Translations under genes and position numbers: made by a program
Assembly: GCA_965657945.1 (NCBI GenBank)
Contig: CBFHPW010000001.1
Location: 186,001 to 250,000, forward strand
Length of the DNA: 64,000 bases
Source: CAJJDF01 sp965657945
GTDB taxonomy: Bacteria > Bacteroidota > Bacteroidia > Flavobacteriales_D > CAJJDF01
Direction of reading: 5' to 3'
The notes under the pieces: generated by a model
The model's database searches: none
Told to the model about the DNA's origin: nothing
What the model saw: the letters and a program-made list of their open reading frames with translations, nothing else
Shown: positions 53,765-62,303 of the stretch, one piece after another
Layout: every line of letters begins with the position of its first letter
Numbering within the stretch: position 1 is the first letter of the stretch

Positions 53765-56461
53765 ATGAAAAACCTACTTTACCTGCTAGCCACATTAGCA
53801 ATACTAACCAATTGCAAAACCAATAAGCAAGTTATTCAAGAAGAACCAGCAGAGGTGATGGCGTTGCCAGAATTAACGATTCAATCGGATGACGAAGAAG
53901 TTACAGTAACGCGCTATCAAGCGAGTAACACAAGAGTAAATGATTTGATTCATACCAAATTAGAGGTGAAATTTGATTGGGAAAAACAACATTTGTTGGG
54001 AACTGCTGAATTAACTTTTACTCCCTATTTTTATAATACATCTACACTTGTGTTGGATGCAAAAGGAATGGATATTCATTCGGTGAAACAGGCAAAAAGT
54101 AATTTCATAAAAGCTGATAATCAATCATTAATGCCAGATATTGAGTATAGTATGAAATACGATTATGATGGGATGAAACTCGTAATTGATTTAGGTAGAA
54201 CGTACACCAGAAAAGAAAAATATTCTGTTATCATTCACTACACAGCAAAACCAAATGAGTTAAAAGCGAGTGGAAGTGCGGCAATTACCGATGAAAAAGG
54301 ATTGTATTTCATTAATCCTTTGGGCGGAGACCCAAACAAAATGCCGCAAATATGGACACAAGGCGAAACAGAATCTAGCTCATGCTGGTTCCCAACAATT
54401 GATTCGCCCAATGAGAAAACGACTCAAGAGTTGGCAATTACAGTGAATGATAAATATAAAACCTTATCAAACGGAACAATGATTTCATCTAAAAAAAATG
54501 CGGATGGAACCCGAACAGATTATTGGAAACAAGACCAAAAACATGCTCCTTATTTATTTATGATGGCAGTGGGAGAGTTTGATATTACCAAAGACGCATG
54601 GACTCGACCAAATGGATCAAAAATGGAAGTGAACTACTACACAGAACCAGAATTTACCCCTTATGCCAAAGCTATTTTTGGAAAAACACCTAAAATGATT
54701 CAGTTCTTTTCAGAAAAATTGGGAGTTACGTATCCTTGGGATAAGTACAACCAAATTGTGGTGAGAGACTATGTTTCCGGTGCCATGGAAAATACTACAG
54801 CTGTCATACATGGGGATTTTTTATACCAAACGGATAGAGAATTGTTGGATTCCGACAATGAATCAATTATTGCTCATGAATTATTCCATCATTGGTTTGG
54901 TGATTTAGTTACCGCAGAATCTTGGTCGAACCTTACTATCAATGAGTCTTTTGCCAATTATAGCCAATATCTGTGGGACGAATATGAACACGGAAGAGAA
55001 GAAGCTGATAGGAACGCTTTTGGAGAAGCTCGAGGCTATTTTCTTTCTAGTACCCAAGGAGGTTATCACGATTTAGTGAATTTCGAGTACGAGAATGAAA
55101 TGGAAATGTTTGATGGCCACTCTTACAACAAAGGAGGACGAATTCTTCATATGTTGCGGTATTATTTGGGTGACGATGCTTTTTTCACTTCTTTGAATCA
55201 TTTTTTAACCAAAATGAAATTTAAAGCTGCTGAGGCGCATGATCTGAGACTGTCCTTCGAGGAGGTTACGGGCAAAGATTTGAATTGGTTTTTCAATCAA
55301 TGGTATTTCGACAAAGGTCACCCCACTTTACATTATTCTCAGTCTTATGATTCTGACAAAAAAGAAGTGACAGTCACTGTAGAGCAAGGACAAAACTTCA
55401 ATCAATTTCCTGTTTTTCAATTGCCAATTGAAATTGATGTTTATACAAGTCAGGGAATAAAACGTGAGTCTATTTTTGTAACTCAGAAAAAACAGTCCTT
55501 TGTTTTTTCATCTGAATCTCCCTTGCTTGTCAATTTCGATGCGGAGAAAGTGATTTTGTCACAGAAAACGGAGGATAAACCAAATAGTCAGTGGGTGTAT
55601 CAATTGATTCATGCACCCAAGTACTTGGATAAAAAAGAAGCTTTAGCTGAACTTAAAAATTCCAAAGACCCCGAGGCAGTTGCGGCAATTTATAGATTGT
55701 TAGAATTAAATTTTGACGAATTTAATAATATGGGAATGAGTGCTTTGGGTGAAGTGCATAACCTGATGCCAGCTAAATTGAAATCTCGTTTATTGAAATT
55801 AACCACTCACAATTCCTCTTCATCTGTGAGAGCAAATGCCTACAAAAGCTTGACCGAATTTTATGGAGAAGACAAAGGACACGAAGTGCTTTTAGAGAAA
55901 GGATTGAAAGACCAATCCTACCAAGTAATTGGAGCATGCTTGGATGGGCTAGCAGAAAACAACCCGAACAAAGCTTTGACTTTTGCCAAAGAATTAGAGC
56001 GGGAGAAAAGCAGCACTGTGAAGGAAATAATTGTGAGTTTGTATGCCGAATATGGAGATAAATCGAACCATGAATTTTTTGTCAAATCAATAGAATCAAC
56101 CAATGGATTTGCTCAATATGGCCTGTTGAGTCAATACTCAAACTATTTGAGCAGACTGGACGAATCCGAAATACCTGTTTCTATTTCAGTTTATGAAAAA
56201 GTGATTCAAAACTCTTCGGCCTGGTGGATGAAAATGGTGGGCTACCAAGGTTTGATTACAGGAAAAAATAGGATATTGAATAGGATAGAAGAGTTGAAAA
56301 CAGAATTATCACTTGTTTCTGAACCGACTAAAAAGTCTAAAATAGAAAGAGAGATGAGCGAATTTAGCTTGGAGTTAAATAAAATGGAATTCATTATTTC
56401 AACACTAAAAAAACAAGAGAAAGATACGAAAGTGATTGATTATCTAAACAATATGAATTAA
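53765..56461 (+). CDS. M1-family metallopeptidase lipoprotein
   Basis: An 898-residue aminopeptidase-N-type enzyme. A lipoprotein-like signal (LLATLAILTNCKTN, Cys17) implies membrane attachment outside the cytoplasm. The exopeptidase motif GAMEN is at 339-343, the zinc site is H371-E372-x-x-H375 (HELFHHWFGD) with E394 in NESFANY. The last ~300 residues form helical HEAT-like repeats (KNSKDPEAVAAIYRLLELN, ATVRANA-like SSSSVRANAYKSLTEFYG). It would release N-terminal residues from peptides entering the periplasm. It lies 187 nt after the M3 peptidase, so the two may act in sequence. Confidence 0.93.
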   Translation: MKNLLYLLATLAILTNCKTNKQVIQEEPAEVMALPELTIQSDDEEVTVTRYQASNTRVNDLIHTKLEVKFDWEKQHLLGTAELTFTPYFYNTSTLVLDAKGMDIHSVKQAKSNFIKADNQSLMPDIEYSMKYDYDGMKLVIDLGRTYTRKEKYSVIIHYTAKPNELKASGSAAITDEKGLYFINPLGGDPNKMPQIWTQGETESSSCWFPTIDSPNEKTTQELAITVNDKYKTLSNGTMISSKKNADGTRTDYWKQDQKHAPYLFMMAVGEFDITKDAWTRPNGSKMEVNYYTEPEFTPYAKAIFGKTPKMIQFFSEKLGVTYPWDKYNQIVVRDYVSGAMENTTAVIHGDFLYQTDRELLDSDNESIIAHELFHHWFGDLVTAESWSNLTINESFANYSQYLWDEYEHGREEADRNAFGEARGYFLSSTQGGYHDLVNFEYENEMEMFDGHSYNKGGRILHMLRYYLGDDAFFTSLNHFLTKMKFKAAEAHDLRLSFEEVTGKDLNWFFNQWYFDKGHPTLHYSQSYDSDKKEVTVTVEQGQNFNQFPVFQLPIEIDVYTSQGIKRESIFVTQKKQSFVFSSESPLLVNFDAEKVILSQKTEDKPNSQWVYQLIHAPKYLDKKEALAELKNSKDPEAVAAIYRLLELNFDEFNNMGMSALGEVHNLMPAKLKSRLLKLTTHNSSSSVRANAYKSLTEFYGEDKGHEVLLEKGLKDQSYQVIGACLDGLAENNPNKALTFAKELEREKSSTVKEIIVSLYAEYGDKSNHEFFVKSIESTNGFAQYGLLSQYSNYLSRLDESEIPVSISVYEKVIQNSSAWWMKMVGYQGLITGKNRILNRIEELKTELSLVSEPTKKSKIEREMSEFSLELNKMEFIISTLKKQEKDTKVIDYLNNMN

Positions 56462-56509
56462 AAATTCTGTCGTTTTTCCTATCTTCGAGGCGACAAAAAA
56501 TTACTAATT

Positions 56510-57355
56510 ATGAAAAAAACAGCAATTATTATTCTCTCCTCATTCATTAGCTTGGTTTCGCACTCTCAATGTGCCGACTCATTGTTCGTGTCTGGTCATA
56601 CTCTTGATGCTGGAGTTACTGGATTTACTTATCAATGGTACAAAGATTGCTCGGCTATGGCTGGAGGAATGACTTTGATTCCTGGAGCCACAAATAGAAC
56701 CTATTCACCTACAGATTACACAACGGATTATTCTGTTATGCTTACCGATCCAACAGTTGCTTGCACCTCTATATCTTCTTGCGTTTCGATTGATACAAAC
56801 TGCAGAGCCTACTTTTACCCAACTCAAACCACTCCAGGTCAAGTGATACTTGTAGATTCTTCTTATGGCGCGGGTACAGCTATTGGCTATACTTGGAATT
56901 TTGGAGATGGAAATGTATCTTTTACTCAGTTTCCTACTCATAGTTATGCTTCCGCGGGAACCTATCAAATTACTTTGTACATTCATGATACGCTTTCTGG
57001 ATGTTCAAATTTTTATCACGATACCATCACCGTAGATTCTTCAGGGATTTTAAGGAGTGGATTTACAGTAACTGTGATTTCTCACAATTCAGTTGGGATA
57101 GATGAATTGAATGATGAAACAGAATTGAATGTGTACCCAAATCCAGCAAGTAATAGAGTAAACCTCAGTTTTTCTGAAACACAAGAAAATGGTACTGTTG
57201 AATTATTGGATTTAAATGGTAAATTAATTATTTCAAAATCATTGAGTGGGCTAATTTATTTGGAAATAGACTCACATAATCTGGAATCTGGAATTTATCT
57301 GATTAGGGTGAATAATGAAAAAGGACATACAACTAAGAAATTAATCATTGAATAA
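56510..57355 (+). CDS. PKD-domain T9SS cargo protein
   Basis: A 281-residue secreted protein: signal peptide (IIILSSFISLVSHSQ), an Ig-like segment (GVTGFTYQWYKDCSAMAGG), one PKD domain (YTWNFGDGNVSFTQFPTHSY, AGTYQITLYIHDT) and a C-terminal type A sorting signal (ELNVYPNPASNRVNLSF ... SGIYLIRVNNEKGHTTKKLI) for type IX secretion. Such small PKD proteins are adhesin-like. The gene is preceded by an imperfect minus-7 box (TATCTTCG, 56480-56487). Confidence 0.88.
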   Translation: MKKTAIIILSSFISLVSHSQCADSLFVSGHTLDAGVTGFTYQWYKDCSAMAGGMTLIPGATNRTYSPTDYTTDYSVMLTDPTVACTSISSCVSIDTNCRAYFYPTQTTPGQVILVDSSYGAGTAIGYTWNFGDGNVSFTQFPTHSYASAGTYQITLYIHDTLSGCSNFYHDTITVDSSGILRSGFTVTVISHNSVGIDELNDETELNVYPNPASNRVNLSFSETQENGTVELLDLNGKLIISKSLSGLIYLEIDSHNLESGIYLIRVNNEKGHTTKKLIIE

Positions 57356-57374
57356 AGTTTTATTCAGCTATTTA

Positions 57375-57968
57375 TTAATCCTTCTTGTCTTCAAGGAGGA
57401 TTTTTTTTTGTATTAATTCAGTTGTATCATGTTTTATTCGAAATCCTCGTATACATTGCGGGCAGGCTTGTCCACGCAATTTATTCCAACCATGTTCACA
57501 TGTATTTTCCAACCTAATTTTTAATTGATCTAACACTTTATTAGAAAGCCGGAGGGGGATTTCTGATTTTATTTTTATTAGATGATAGGTAGGGTAGTAA
57601 CCCCAGGATGAATTTCCGATGTAAGTATAGAATTTCATACCCCGTAAAATCAGAATTGAATCTCCATATTGAGTTTGTCGTAACTTAATTGTGTCTTGCT
57701 CACCAGTATAAAATGGGCCTTCATAAAAATTTTCTTTTTCAATTTTTACTAATTTGTATTGAATGGAACTGTCAAAATTACCCGTTGATTTGTTTATACC
57801 CAACTGAGTATTAATCCAAGTCGAGTCGTATTCCCAGTGTAATTTCTCTCTCAAACTATCTTCAATAGAAACCAAAATAGGTGTTTTGCTTTCTTGAGAA
57901 AAAAGCGAAATTGAACTTTCTAAAACTGGAAATAGAAGGACAAAATAGAGTAGGACTATGATTTTCAT
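57375..57968 (-). CDS. Hypothetical exported protein
   Basis: I do not recognise this family. Started at 57968 (MKIIVLLYFVLLFPVLESSI), the ~197-residue product has a signal peptide ending near SLFSQ; the frame is open to 58025 but the extra residues precede the signal and are unlikely. The mature part is charged, with HLIKIKSEIPLRLSNKVLD and a cysteine-bearing CEHGWNKLRGQACPQCIRGF stretch near the end that could bind metal (CxxC). It is convergent with the PKD protein gene, with a terminator over its last codons. Confidence 0.6.
   Translation of the reverse strand: MKIIVLLYFVLLFPVLESSISLFSQESKTPILVSIEDSLREKLHWEYDSTWINTQLGINKSTGNFDSSIQYKLVKIEKENFYEGPFYTGEQDTIKLRQTQYGDSILILRGMKFYTYIGNSSWGYYPTYHLIKIKSEIPLRLSNKVLDQLKIRLENTCEHGWNKLRGQACPQCIRGFRIKHDTTELIQKKILLEDKKD
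57377..57409. terminator. Intrinsic terminator between convergent genes
   Basis: AATCCTTCTTG (57377-57387) pairs with CAAGGAGGATT (57392-57402) with one wobble pair around TCTT, followed by a run of nine T. It terminates the PKD gene and overlaps the end of the minus-strand gene. Confidence 0.75.
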
Positions 57969-58142
57969 CTTTCCTAAGATATTCAAATATTGGCTAATGA
58001 AATCTTTTTTATTAAAATTTAACAATATTCAAGCCTTCAATTTTCTATTCAATTACAACTTCATTACCTTAGTAATCTTTCAGTCTAAAGATTAAAATCT
58101 AATGACTGGAGACTATTTACAAACGACTAACTATTAAAACGA

Positions 58143-59831
58143 ATGTCAGACGATAAAAAAATAATATTCTCGATGGATCGAGTGAATAAAACCACTCCAT
58201 CGGGACAACACATCTTGAAAGATATTTACTTGTCTTTCTTTTATGGAGCTAAAATAGGAATTTTAGGACTCAATGGTTCGGGTAAATCTACCGTAATGAA
58301 AATCATTGCAGGATTGGACAAAGATTACCAAGGAGAGGTTGTGTTTCAAGACGGATATACGGTGGGTTATTTGCCACAAGAACCAAAATTGGATCCTACT
58401 AAAACTGTAAAAGAAATAGTGCAGGAAGGAGTGCAAAGCACCATGGATATTTTGGCCGAATACGAAGAAATAAACAATAAGTTCATGGAGGAAGAAATCA
58501 TGAACGATCCGGATAAAATGCAAGCTTTGATTGATCGCCAGGGCGAAGTACAAGGTCAAATTGATCAATTGGATGCATGGGATATTGACAGCAAATTAGA
58601 AATGGCAATGGGAGCATTAAGAACTCCAGAAGGCGATACCTCAGTAGAAAATTTATCAGGAGGAGAGCTGAGAAGAGTTGCGCTGTGTAGATTGTTGCTT
58701 CAAAACCCAGATGTATTGCTGTTGGATGAGCCTACCAACCACCTTGATACAGAATCTGTTCAATGGTTGGAGCAGCACCTAAATCAATATGCTGGAACGG
58801 TAATAGCCGTAACCCACGATAGATTTTTCTTGGATAACATTGCAGGTTGGATACTTGAACTTGATAGAGGAAAAGGAATTCCATGGAAAGGAAATTACAG
58901 CTCTTGGATGGATCAGAAGTTAAAAAGATTACAACAAGAAGAAAAGAACGAAAGCAAAAGACAAAAACACCTGCAGCGCGAGTTGGAATGGGTGAACCAA
59001 AATCCAAAAGGAAGAAGAGCGAAAAACAAGGCACGTATTGCAAATTACGAGCAAATGTTGAATCAGAAATCCGCTGAAAAAGAACAAACTCTTGAGATCC
59101 CAATTCCAAATGGACCAAGATTGGGGAAAGAAGTTATTGAAGCAACCAATGTGGCAAAAGCATTTGGCGACAAAGTATTGTACGAAGATTTGAATTTTAA
59201 ATTACCGCCCGCAGGAATTGTAGGAATTATTGGGCCAAACGGTGCTGGAAAAACCACCATGTTCCGTATGATAATGGGAGAAGATACTCCAGATTCTGGG
59301 GAATTTAAAGTGGGTGAGACGGTGAAAATTGGTTATGTTGACCAAAAACACAAAGACATGGACCCAGAAAAAACGGTGTATGAAGTAGTTTCTGGAGGTG
59401 CTGACAACATTGAGATTGGGGGAGAAAAAATAAATGCGAGAAGTTATATCTCACGGTTTAATTTCGGTGGAAACTCACAAAGCAAAAAAATTAAAGTACT
59501 CTCTGGAGGAGAAAGAAACAGACTTCACTTGGCAATGACATTGAAGACTGAGGCCAACGTATTGTTACTGGATGAGCCAACAAATGACTTGGATGTAAAT
59601 ACGCTAAGAGCCTTGGAAGAAGGAATCCAAAACTTTGCTGGATGTGCTGTCATCATTTCTCACGACAGATGGTTTTTAGAAAGAATTTGTACTCATATTT
59701 TGGCATTCGAAAATGATTCAGAAGTATATTTCTTTGAAGGAACTTACCAAGAATACGAAGAAAACAAAATTAAGAGACTTGGAAACACTGTTCCTACTAG
59801 GGTGAAATACAAGAAATTGCTGAGAGATTAG
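58143..59831 (+). CDS. ettA: Energy-dependent translational throttle protein EttA
   Basis: EttA is a ribosome-bound ABC-F ATPase that gates the first steps of elongation according to ATP/ADP. Two ATP sites are visible: GLNGSGKST at 42-50 and GPNGAGKTT at 364-372, each followed by a signature (LSGGELRRVA and LSGGERNRLH) and LLLDEPTN Walker B. The arm and linker (RLQQEEKNESKRQKHLQREL, EWVNQNPKGRRAKNKARI) match the EttA subgroup rather than drug-resistance ABC-F. Length 562. Followed by a terminator; appears monocistronic. Confidence 0.95.
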   Translation: MSDDKKIIFSMDRVNKTTPSGQHILKDIYLSFFYGAKIGILGLNGSGKSTVMKIIAGLDKDYQGEVVFQDGYTVGYLPQEPKLDPTKTVKEIVQEGVQSTMDILAEYEEINNKFMEEEIMNDPDKMQALIDRQGEVQGQIDQLDAWDIDSKLEMAMGALRTPEGDTSVENLSGGELRRVALCRLLLQNPDVLLLDEPTNHLDTESVQWLEQHLNQYAGTVIAVTHDRFFLDNIAGWILELDRGKGIPWKGNYSSWMDQKLKRLQQEEKNESKRQKHLQRELEWVNQNPKGRRAKNKARIANYEQMLNQKSAEKEQTLEIPIPNGPRLGKEVIEATNVAKAFGDKVLYEDLNFKLPPAGIVGIIGPNGAGKTTMFRMIMGEDTPDSGEFKVGETVKIGYVDQKHKDMDPEKTVYEVVSGGADNIEIGGEKINARSYISRFNFGGNSQSKKIKVLSGGERNRLHLAMTLKTEANVLLLDEPTNDLDVNTLRALEEGIQNFAGCAVIISHDRWFLERICTHILAFENDSEVYFFEGTYQEYEENKIKRLGNTVPTRVKYKKLLRD

Positions 59832-60136
59832 TTCTTTAGATACTCAATAGGTAGTAACCACTTATTCATGTTTAGCCCTTTGTTTTTAACTAAAGGGCTT
59901 TTTTATTTCAATAGGAAATCTCAATCCTTAAAATGAACACATTCTGTTTTTATTTATTTGTGGTGACCGAATGTTAGAGCTAATAGGTAATTATTGAGTC
60001 GTTACAAGCAAAAGAATTGATTTTTAATAAAATATAGTCCAAATTTGATTCTATTGCCTCCCAATTTAGCATTTTCCCAAAGAAGTAGTTACCTTTAAGA
60101 TAATTACTATTTACTAAATATTTTTTACGAATAAAT
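59832..60136. other. Intergenic region between ettA and prohibitin-like gene
   Basis: Contains the ettA terminator and, near 60090, a one-mismatch minus-7 box (TACCTTTA) that may serve the prohibitin-like gene. No coding sequence is supported. Confidence 0.5.
59874..59904 (+). terminator. Intrinsic terminator after ettA
   Basis: AGCCCTTT (59874-59881) pairs with AAAGGGCT (59892-59899), then a T run to 59904. Confidence 0.82.
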
Positions 60137-60985
60137 ATGGCACAACAAGACTTTGAAATACCAAAATTATCCAAAGGAGGAATCTTTGGAGTGGGAGGAA
60201 TCATCATAACAATTATATTGCTTATTGTGATCTGGAAATCCTCTATCAATATCGATTACGGAAAGGCAGGAGTTCTTTTTAAAACTTTTGGCGGAGGAGT
60301 TGTAACCGATCAACCTCCATTGGGAGAGGGCTTTCATTTTGTAGCTCCTTGGAATAAGGTGTACAAATACAACACAAAGCAACAAGAAATATTTGAGAAA
60401 GGAATGGAGGTTTTATCTTCTAATGGATTGGTAATTACCTTGGATGTTTCAGTTCTGTATCAACCTAAATTCGAAGAATTAGGAATCTTGCACAAAACCA
60501 AAGGGGAGGAGTATAGAAATACTGTCATTATTCCTGAGATTAGGGCAGTGGCCAGAAGTGTAATAGGACGATACACACCTGAGCAACTTTACTCAAGTAA
60601 AAGAGATGCTATTCAGAATGAAATTTTTGAGGAAACTCAACGAAAAGTTGAAAAGCAACACGTACAATTGAATGCAGTTTTGGTAAGAGATGTAACACTT
60701 CCTCAAAAAATTAAGGATGCAATTGAGCGTAAACTTTCACAAGAGCAAGAATCTTTGGAATATGAGTTTAGACTTGAAAAAGCTCAAAAAGAAGCTCAAA
60801 GACAAAAAATTGACGCAACAGGAAAAGCGGAAGCTAACAGAATTTTGAACGCCTCTCTTACGGATAACATACTGAAAGAAAAAGGAATTCAAGCAACACT
60901 CGAGCTATCAAAATCTAAAAACGCCAAGGTTGTTGTTGTTGGTAACGGAAAAGATGGAATGCCCTTGATTTTGGGAAATAATTAA
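60137..60985 (+). CDS. Prohibitin-family (SPFH/Band 7) membrane protein
   Basis: A 282-residue SPFH protein with one N-terminal membrane helix (GVGGIIITIILLIVIWKSSI), then the Band 7 domain (AGVLFKTFGGGVVTDQPPLG, GFHFVAPWNKVYKYNTK, VITLDVSVLYQP, EIRAVARSVIGRYTPEQLY) and a C-terminal coiled coil (EYEFRLEKAQKEAQRQKIDA). Prohibitins form ring scaffolds that organise membranes and often restrain proteases such as FtsH. No protease gene is adjacent. It converges with rlmH across a perfect terminator. Confidence 0.92.
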   Translation: MAQQDFEIPKLSKGGIFGVGGIIITIILLIVIWKSSINIDYGKAGVLFKTFGGGVVTDQPPLGEGFHFVAPWNKVYKYNTKQQEIFEKGMEVLSSNGLVITLDVSVLYQPKFEELGILHKTKGEEYRNTVIIPEIRAVARSVIGRYTPEQLYSSKRDAIQNEIFEETQRKVEKQHVQLNAVLVRDVTLPQKIKDAIERKLSQEQESLEYEFRLEKAQKEAQRQKIDATGKAEANRILNASLTDNILKEKGIQATLELSKSKNAKVVVVGNGKDGMPLILGNN

Positions 60986-61030
60986 TTCCTTTTGAAAGAG
61001 GAAACTTCTAGTCAATCACTTATAAAATGA

Positions 61031-61063
61031 AAAAAAGTACTGCCTTGGCAGTACTTTTTTTTT
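61031..61063. terminator. Bidirectional terminator between prohibitin-like gene and rlmH
   Basis: Perfect 14-nt arms AAAAAAGTACTGCC (61031-61044) and GGCAGTACTTTTTT (61047-61060) with flanking A and T runs on either side, suitable for both strands. Confidence 0.9.
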
Positions 61064-61538
61064 ACCCTTCGTTGTGATAAGGTTGTCCTTTCAGGATTGT
61101 CATCCCTCTGTAGATTTGCTCAAACAAAAAGATTCGAATCATTTGGTGCGAGAAAGTCATGTTAGATAAGCTAAATTTGTTAGGAAATTTCTTGTACATC
61201 TCATCCGAAAAGCCATAGGCTCCGCCAATAATAAAAACCAAATCTTTGATTCCTTGATTCATTTTTTTTTGTAAAAATTCAGAAAACTGAACTGATGTTT
61301 TTTGTTTTCCCTTTTCATCCATCAGCCATACTTCATCAGTCGGGTTAAGGTGTTTTAGAATCAGTTCTCCTTCTTTATCGCAAATTTGGGCAGGAGATAG
61401 GTTTTTTGTTTTTTTTAACTCAGGAATCATAATGTAATTGACTTTGATGTAATGTTTTAAACGATTCAAATAGTCGTTTTCTGCTTCCGCGAAATACGAT
61501 TTGTCCGTTTTGCCCACTACAATTAATTTGATATTCAT
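61062..61538 (-). CDS. rlmH: 23S rRNA (pseudouridine1915-N3)-methyltransferase
   Basis: RlmH is a SPOUT-fold methyltransferase that modifies pseudouridine 1915 in helix 69 of 23S rRNA within assembled 70S ribosomes. Visible: MNIKLIVVGKTDKSYFAEAE, the SAM-binding knot FIIGGAYGFSDEMY and the C-terminal LSNMTFSHQMIRIFLFEQIY with RGMTILKGQPYH. Length 158 is standard. It shares only a terminator with its neighbour; the upstream side holds a REP-like hairpin. Confidence 0.95.
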   Translation of the reverse strand: MNIKLIVVGKTDKSYFAEAENDYLNRLKHYIKVNYIMIPELKKTKNLSPAQICDKEGELILKHLNPTDEVWLMDEKGKQKTSVQFSEFLQKKMNQGIKDLVFIIGGAYGFSDEMYKKFPNKFSLSNMTFSHQMIRIFLFEQIYRGMTILKGQPYHNEG

Positions 61539-61557
61539 TTTTCAACTATTTTTTGAT

Positions 61558-61583
61558 TGTCATTTCTGCGAAAGCAGGAAACT
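61558..61583. repeat. Short palindromic repeat (GCGAAAGCAGGAA type)
   Basis: TGTCATTTCTGCGAAAGCAG plus GAAACT contains a CTGC/GCAG hairpin. A related palindrome, TTCCTGCAAAGCAGGA, lies at about 62199-62215; both resemble small intergenic REP-like palindromes. Confidence 0.45.
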
Positions 61584-61620
61584 TATCCATCAGATTTGAA
61601 TTTAATAAATTGTATCGAAA

Positions 61621-62025
61621 TCAAGATTTAGGAGTAACAAAAGCATATTTTACTTTTTCGGTGATTCGGGCAGGTCTATGAGTAGACAAATCGAGAACAA
61701 CAAAAGTTACTTCTGCGCTTGCAACTAGTTCGCCCGTACTTTTCTTGGTCATCACTTGATCAATAGTCATACTAGAATTTCCCATTCTTTTTATGGTTTG
61801 AGTAAAAGTCAACGTATCTCCATTGTGTGCTGGTCTTTTGTATGAAATATTAATATTGACAACGGCAAACCCCCAATTATTTTTTGTCAGGTAATCTTGA
61901 AAGTTGGTCGCATCTATATATCTCCATCTCGCTTCTTCCATCAATTCTAGGTATCGAGCATTGTTCATGTGTCCAAACACGTCAATATGAAAGCCTCTTA
62001 TTTTTATATCAGTTGAAAAATCCAT
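61621..62025 (-). CDS. Acyl-CoA thioesterase (4HBT hotdog fold)
   Basis: A 134-residue hotdog thioesterase. The catalytic helix region reads FHIDVFGHMNNARYLELMEE, with Asp before xFGHMNN as in the YbgC/FadM group; the rest (FAVVNINISYKRPAHNGDTL, MTIDQVMTKKSTGEL) forms the central sheet. These enzymes hydrolyse acyl-CoA or acyl-ACP thioesters; chain-length preference is unknown. A minus-7 box is present 27-34 nt before the start. Confidence 0.9.
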   Translation of the reverse strand: MDFSTDIKIRGFHIDVFGHMNNARYLELMEEARWRYIDATNFQDYLTKNNWGFAVVNINISYKRPAHNGDTLTFTQTIKRMGNSSMTIDQVMTKKSTGELVASAEVTFVVLDLSTHRPARITEKVKYAFVTPKS

Positions 62026-62051
62026 TTGTTATTTTTAATTCTAATAATGTT

Positions 62052-62059
62052 CAAAGTTA
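62052..62059 (-). promoter_or_regulatory. Minus-7 box of the thioesterase gene
   Basis: On the minus strand TAACTTTG, an exact TAnnTTTG match; predicted start near 62045, ~20 nt before the ATG at 62025. Confidence 0.5.
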
Positions 62060-62075
62060 ATTTTTTTTCAATGAA

Positions 62076-62112
62076 TCTCACCTCTTGAGAGGGGATAAAG
62101 GGTTGTGTTTTT
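62076..62112. repeat. Solo right arm of the 8-kb REP-like element
   Basis: CTCACCTCTTGAGAGGGGAT followed by AAAGGGTTGTGTTTT closely matches the right arm of the elements at 8154-8188 and 9209-9243. There is no partner arm or minisatellite and no DUF559 gene here. Confidence 0.65.
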
Positions 62113-62248
62113 TACCTTTTTAATGAAGGAATAGACAAAATATCTGTTCGAGTAAATTTTTGAAATATACTATTCCTAATGATTCACTACATGCTGTCTT
62201 TCCTGCAAAGCAGGATAAGTTAAAGAGAGTATTGTACGATTTTGATAA

Positions 62249-62282
62249 TTGAAAATCCATTGAATAGGATTTTCTATCTTTG
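62249..62282 (+). promoter_or_regulatory. Promoter of the L-2-hydroxyglutarate oxidase gene
   Basis: TTG (62249-62251) lies 23 nt before the exact minus-7 box TATCTTTG (62275-62282). The TTG at 62280 that opens the reading frame is the end of this box, so the ATG at 62304 is the real start, with a leader of ~15 nt. Confidence 0.6.
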
Positions 62283-62303
62283 CAAAGAATAAACAATGAT
62301 TTC

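Noticed and set aside
62280..62303. TTG start for L-2-hydroxyglutarate oxidase
   Set aside because: The codon is part of the TATCTTTG promoter box, and the family starts at the ATG at 62304.
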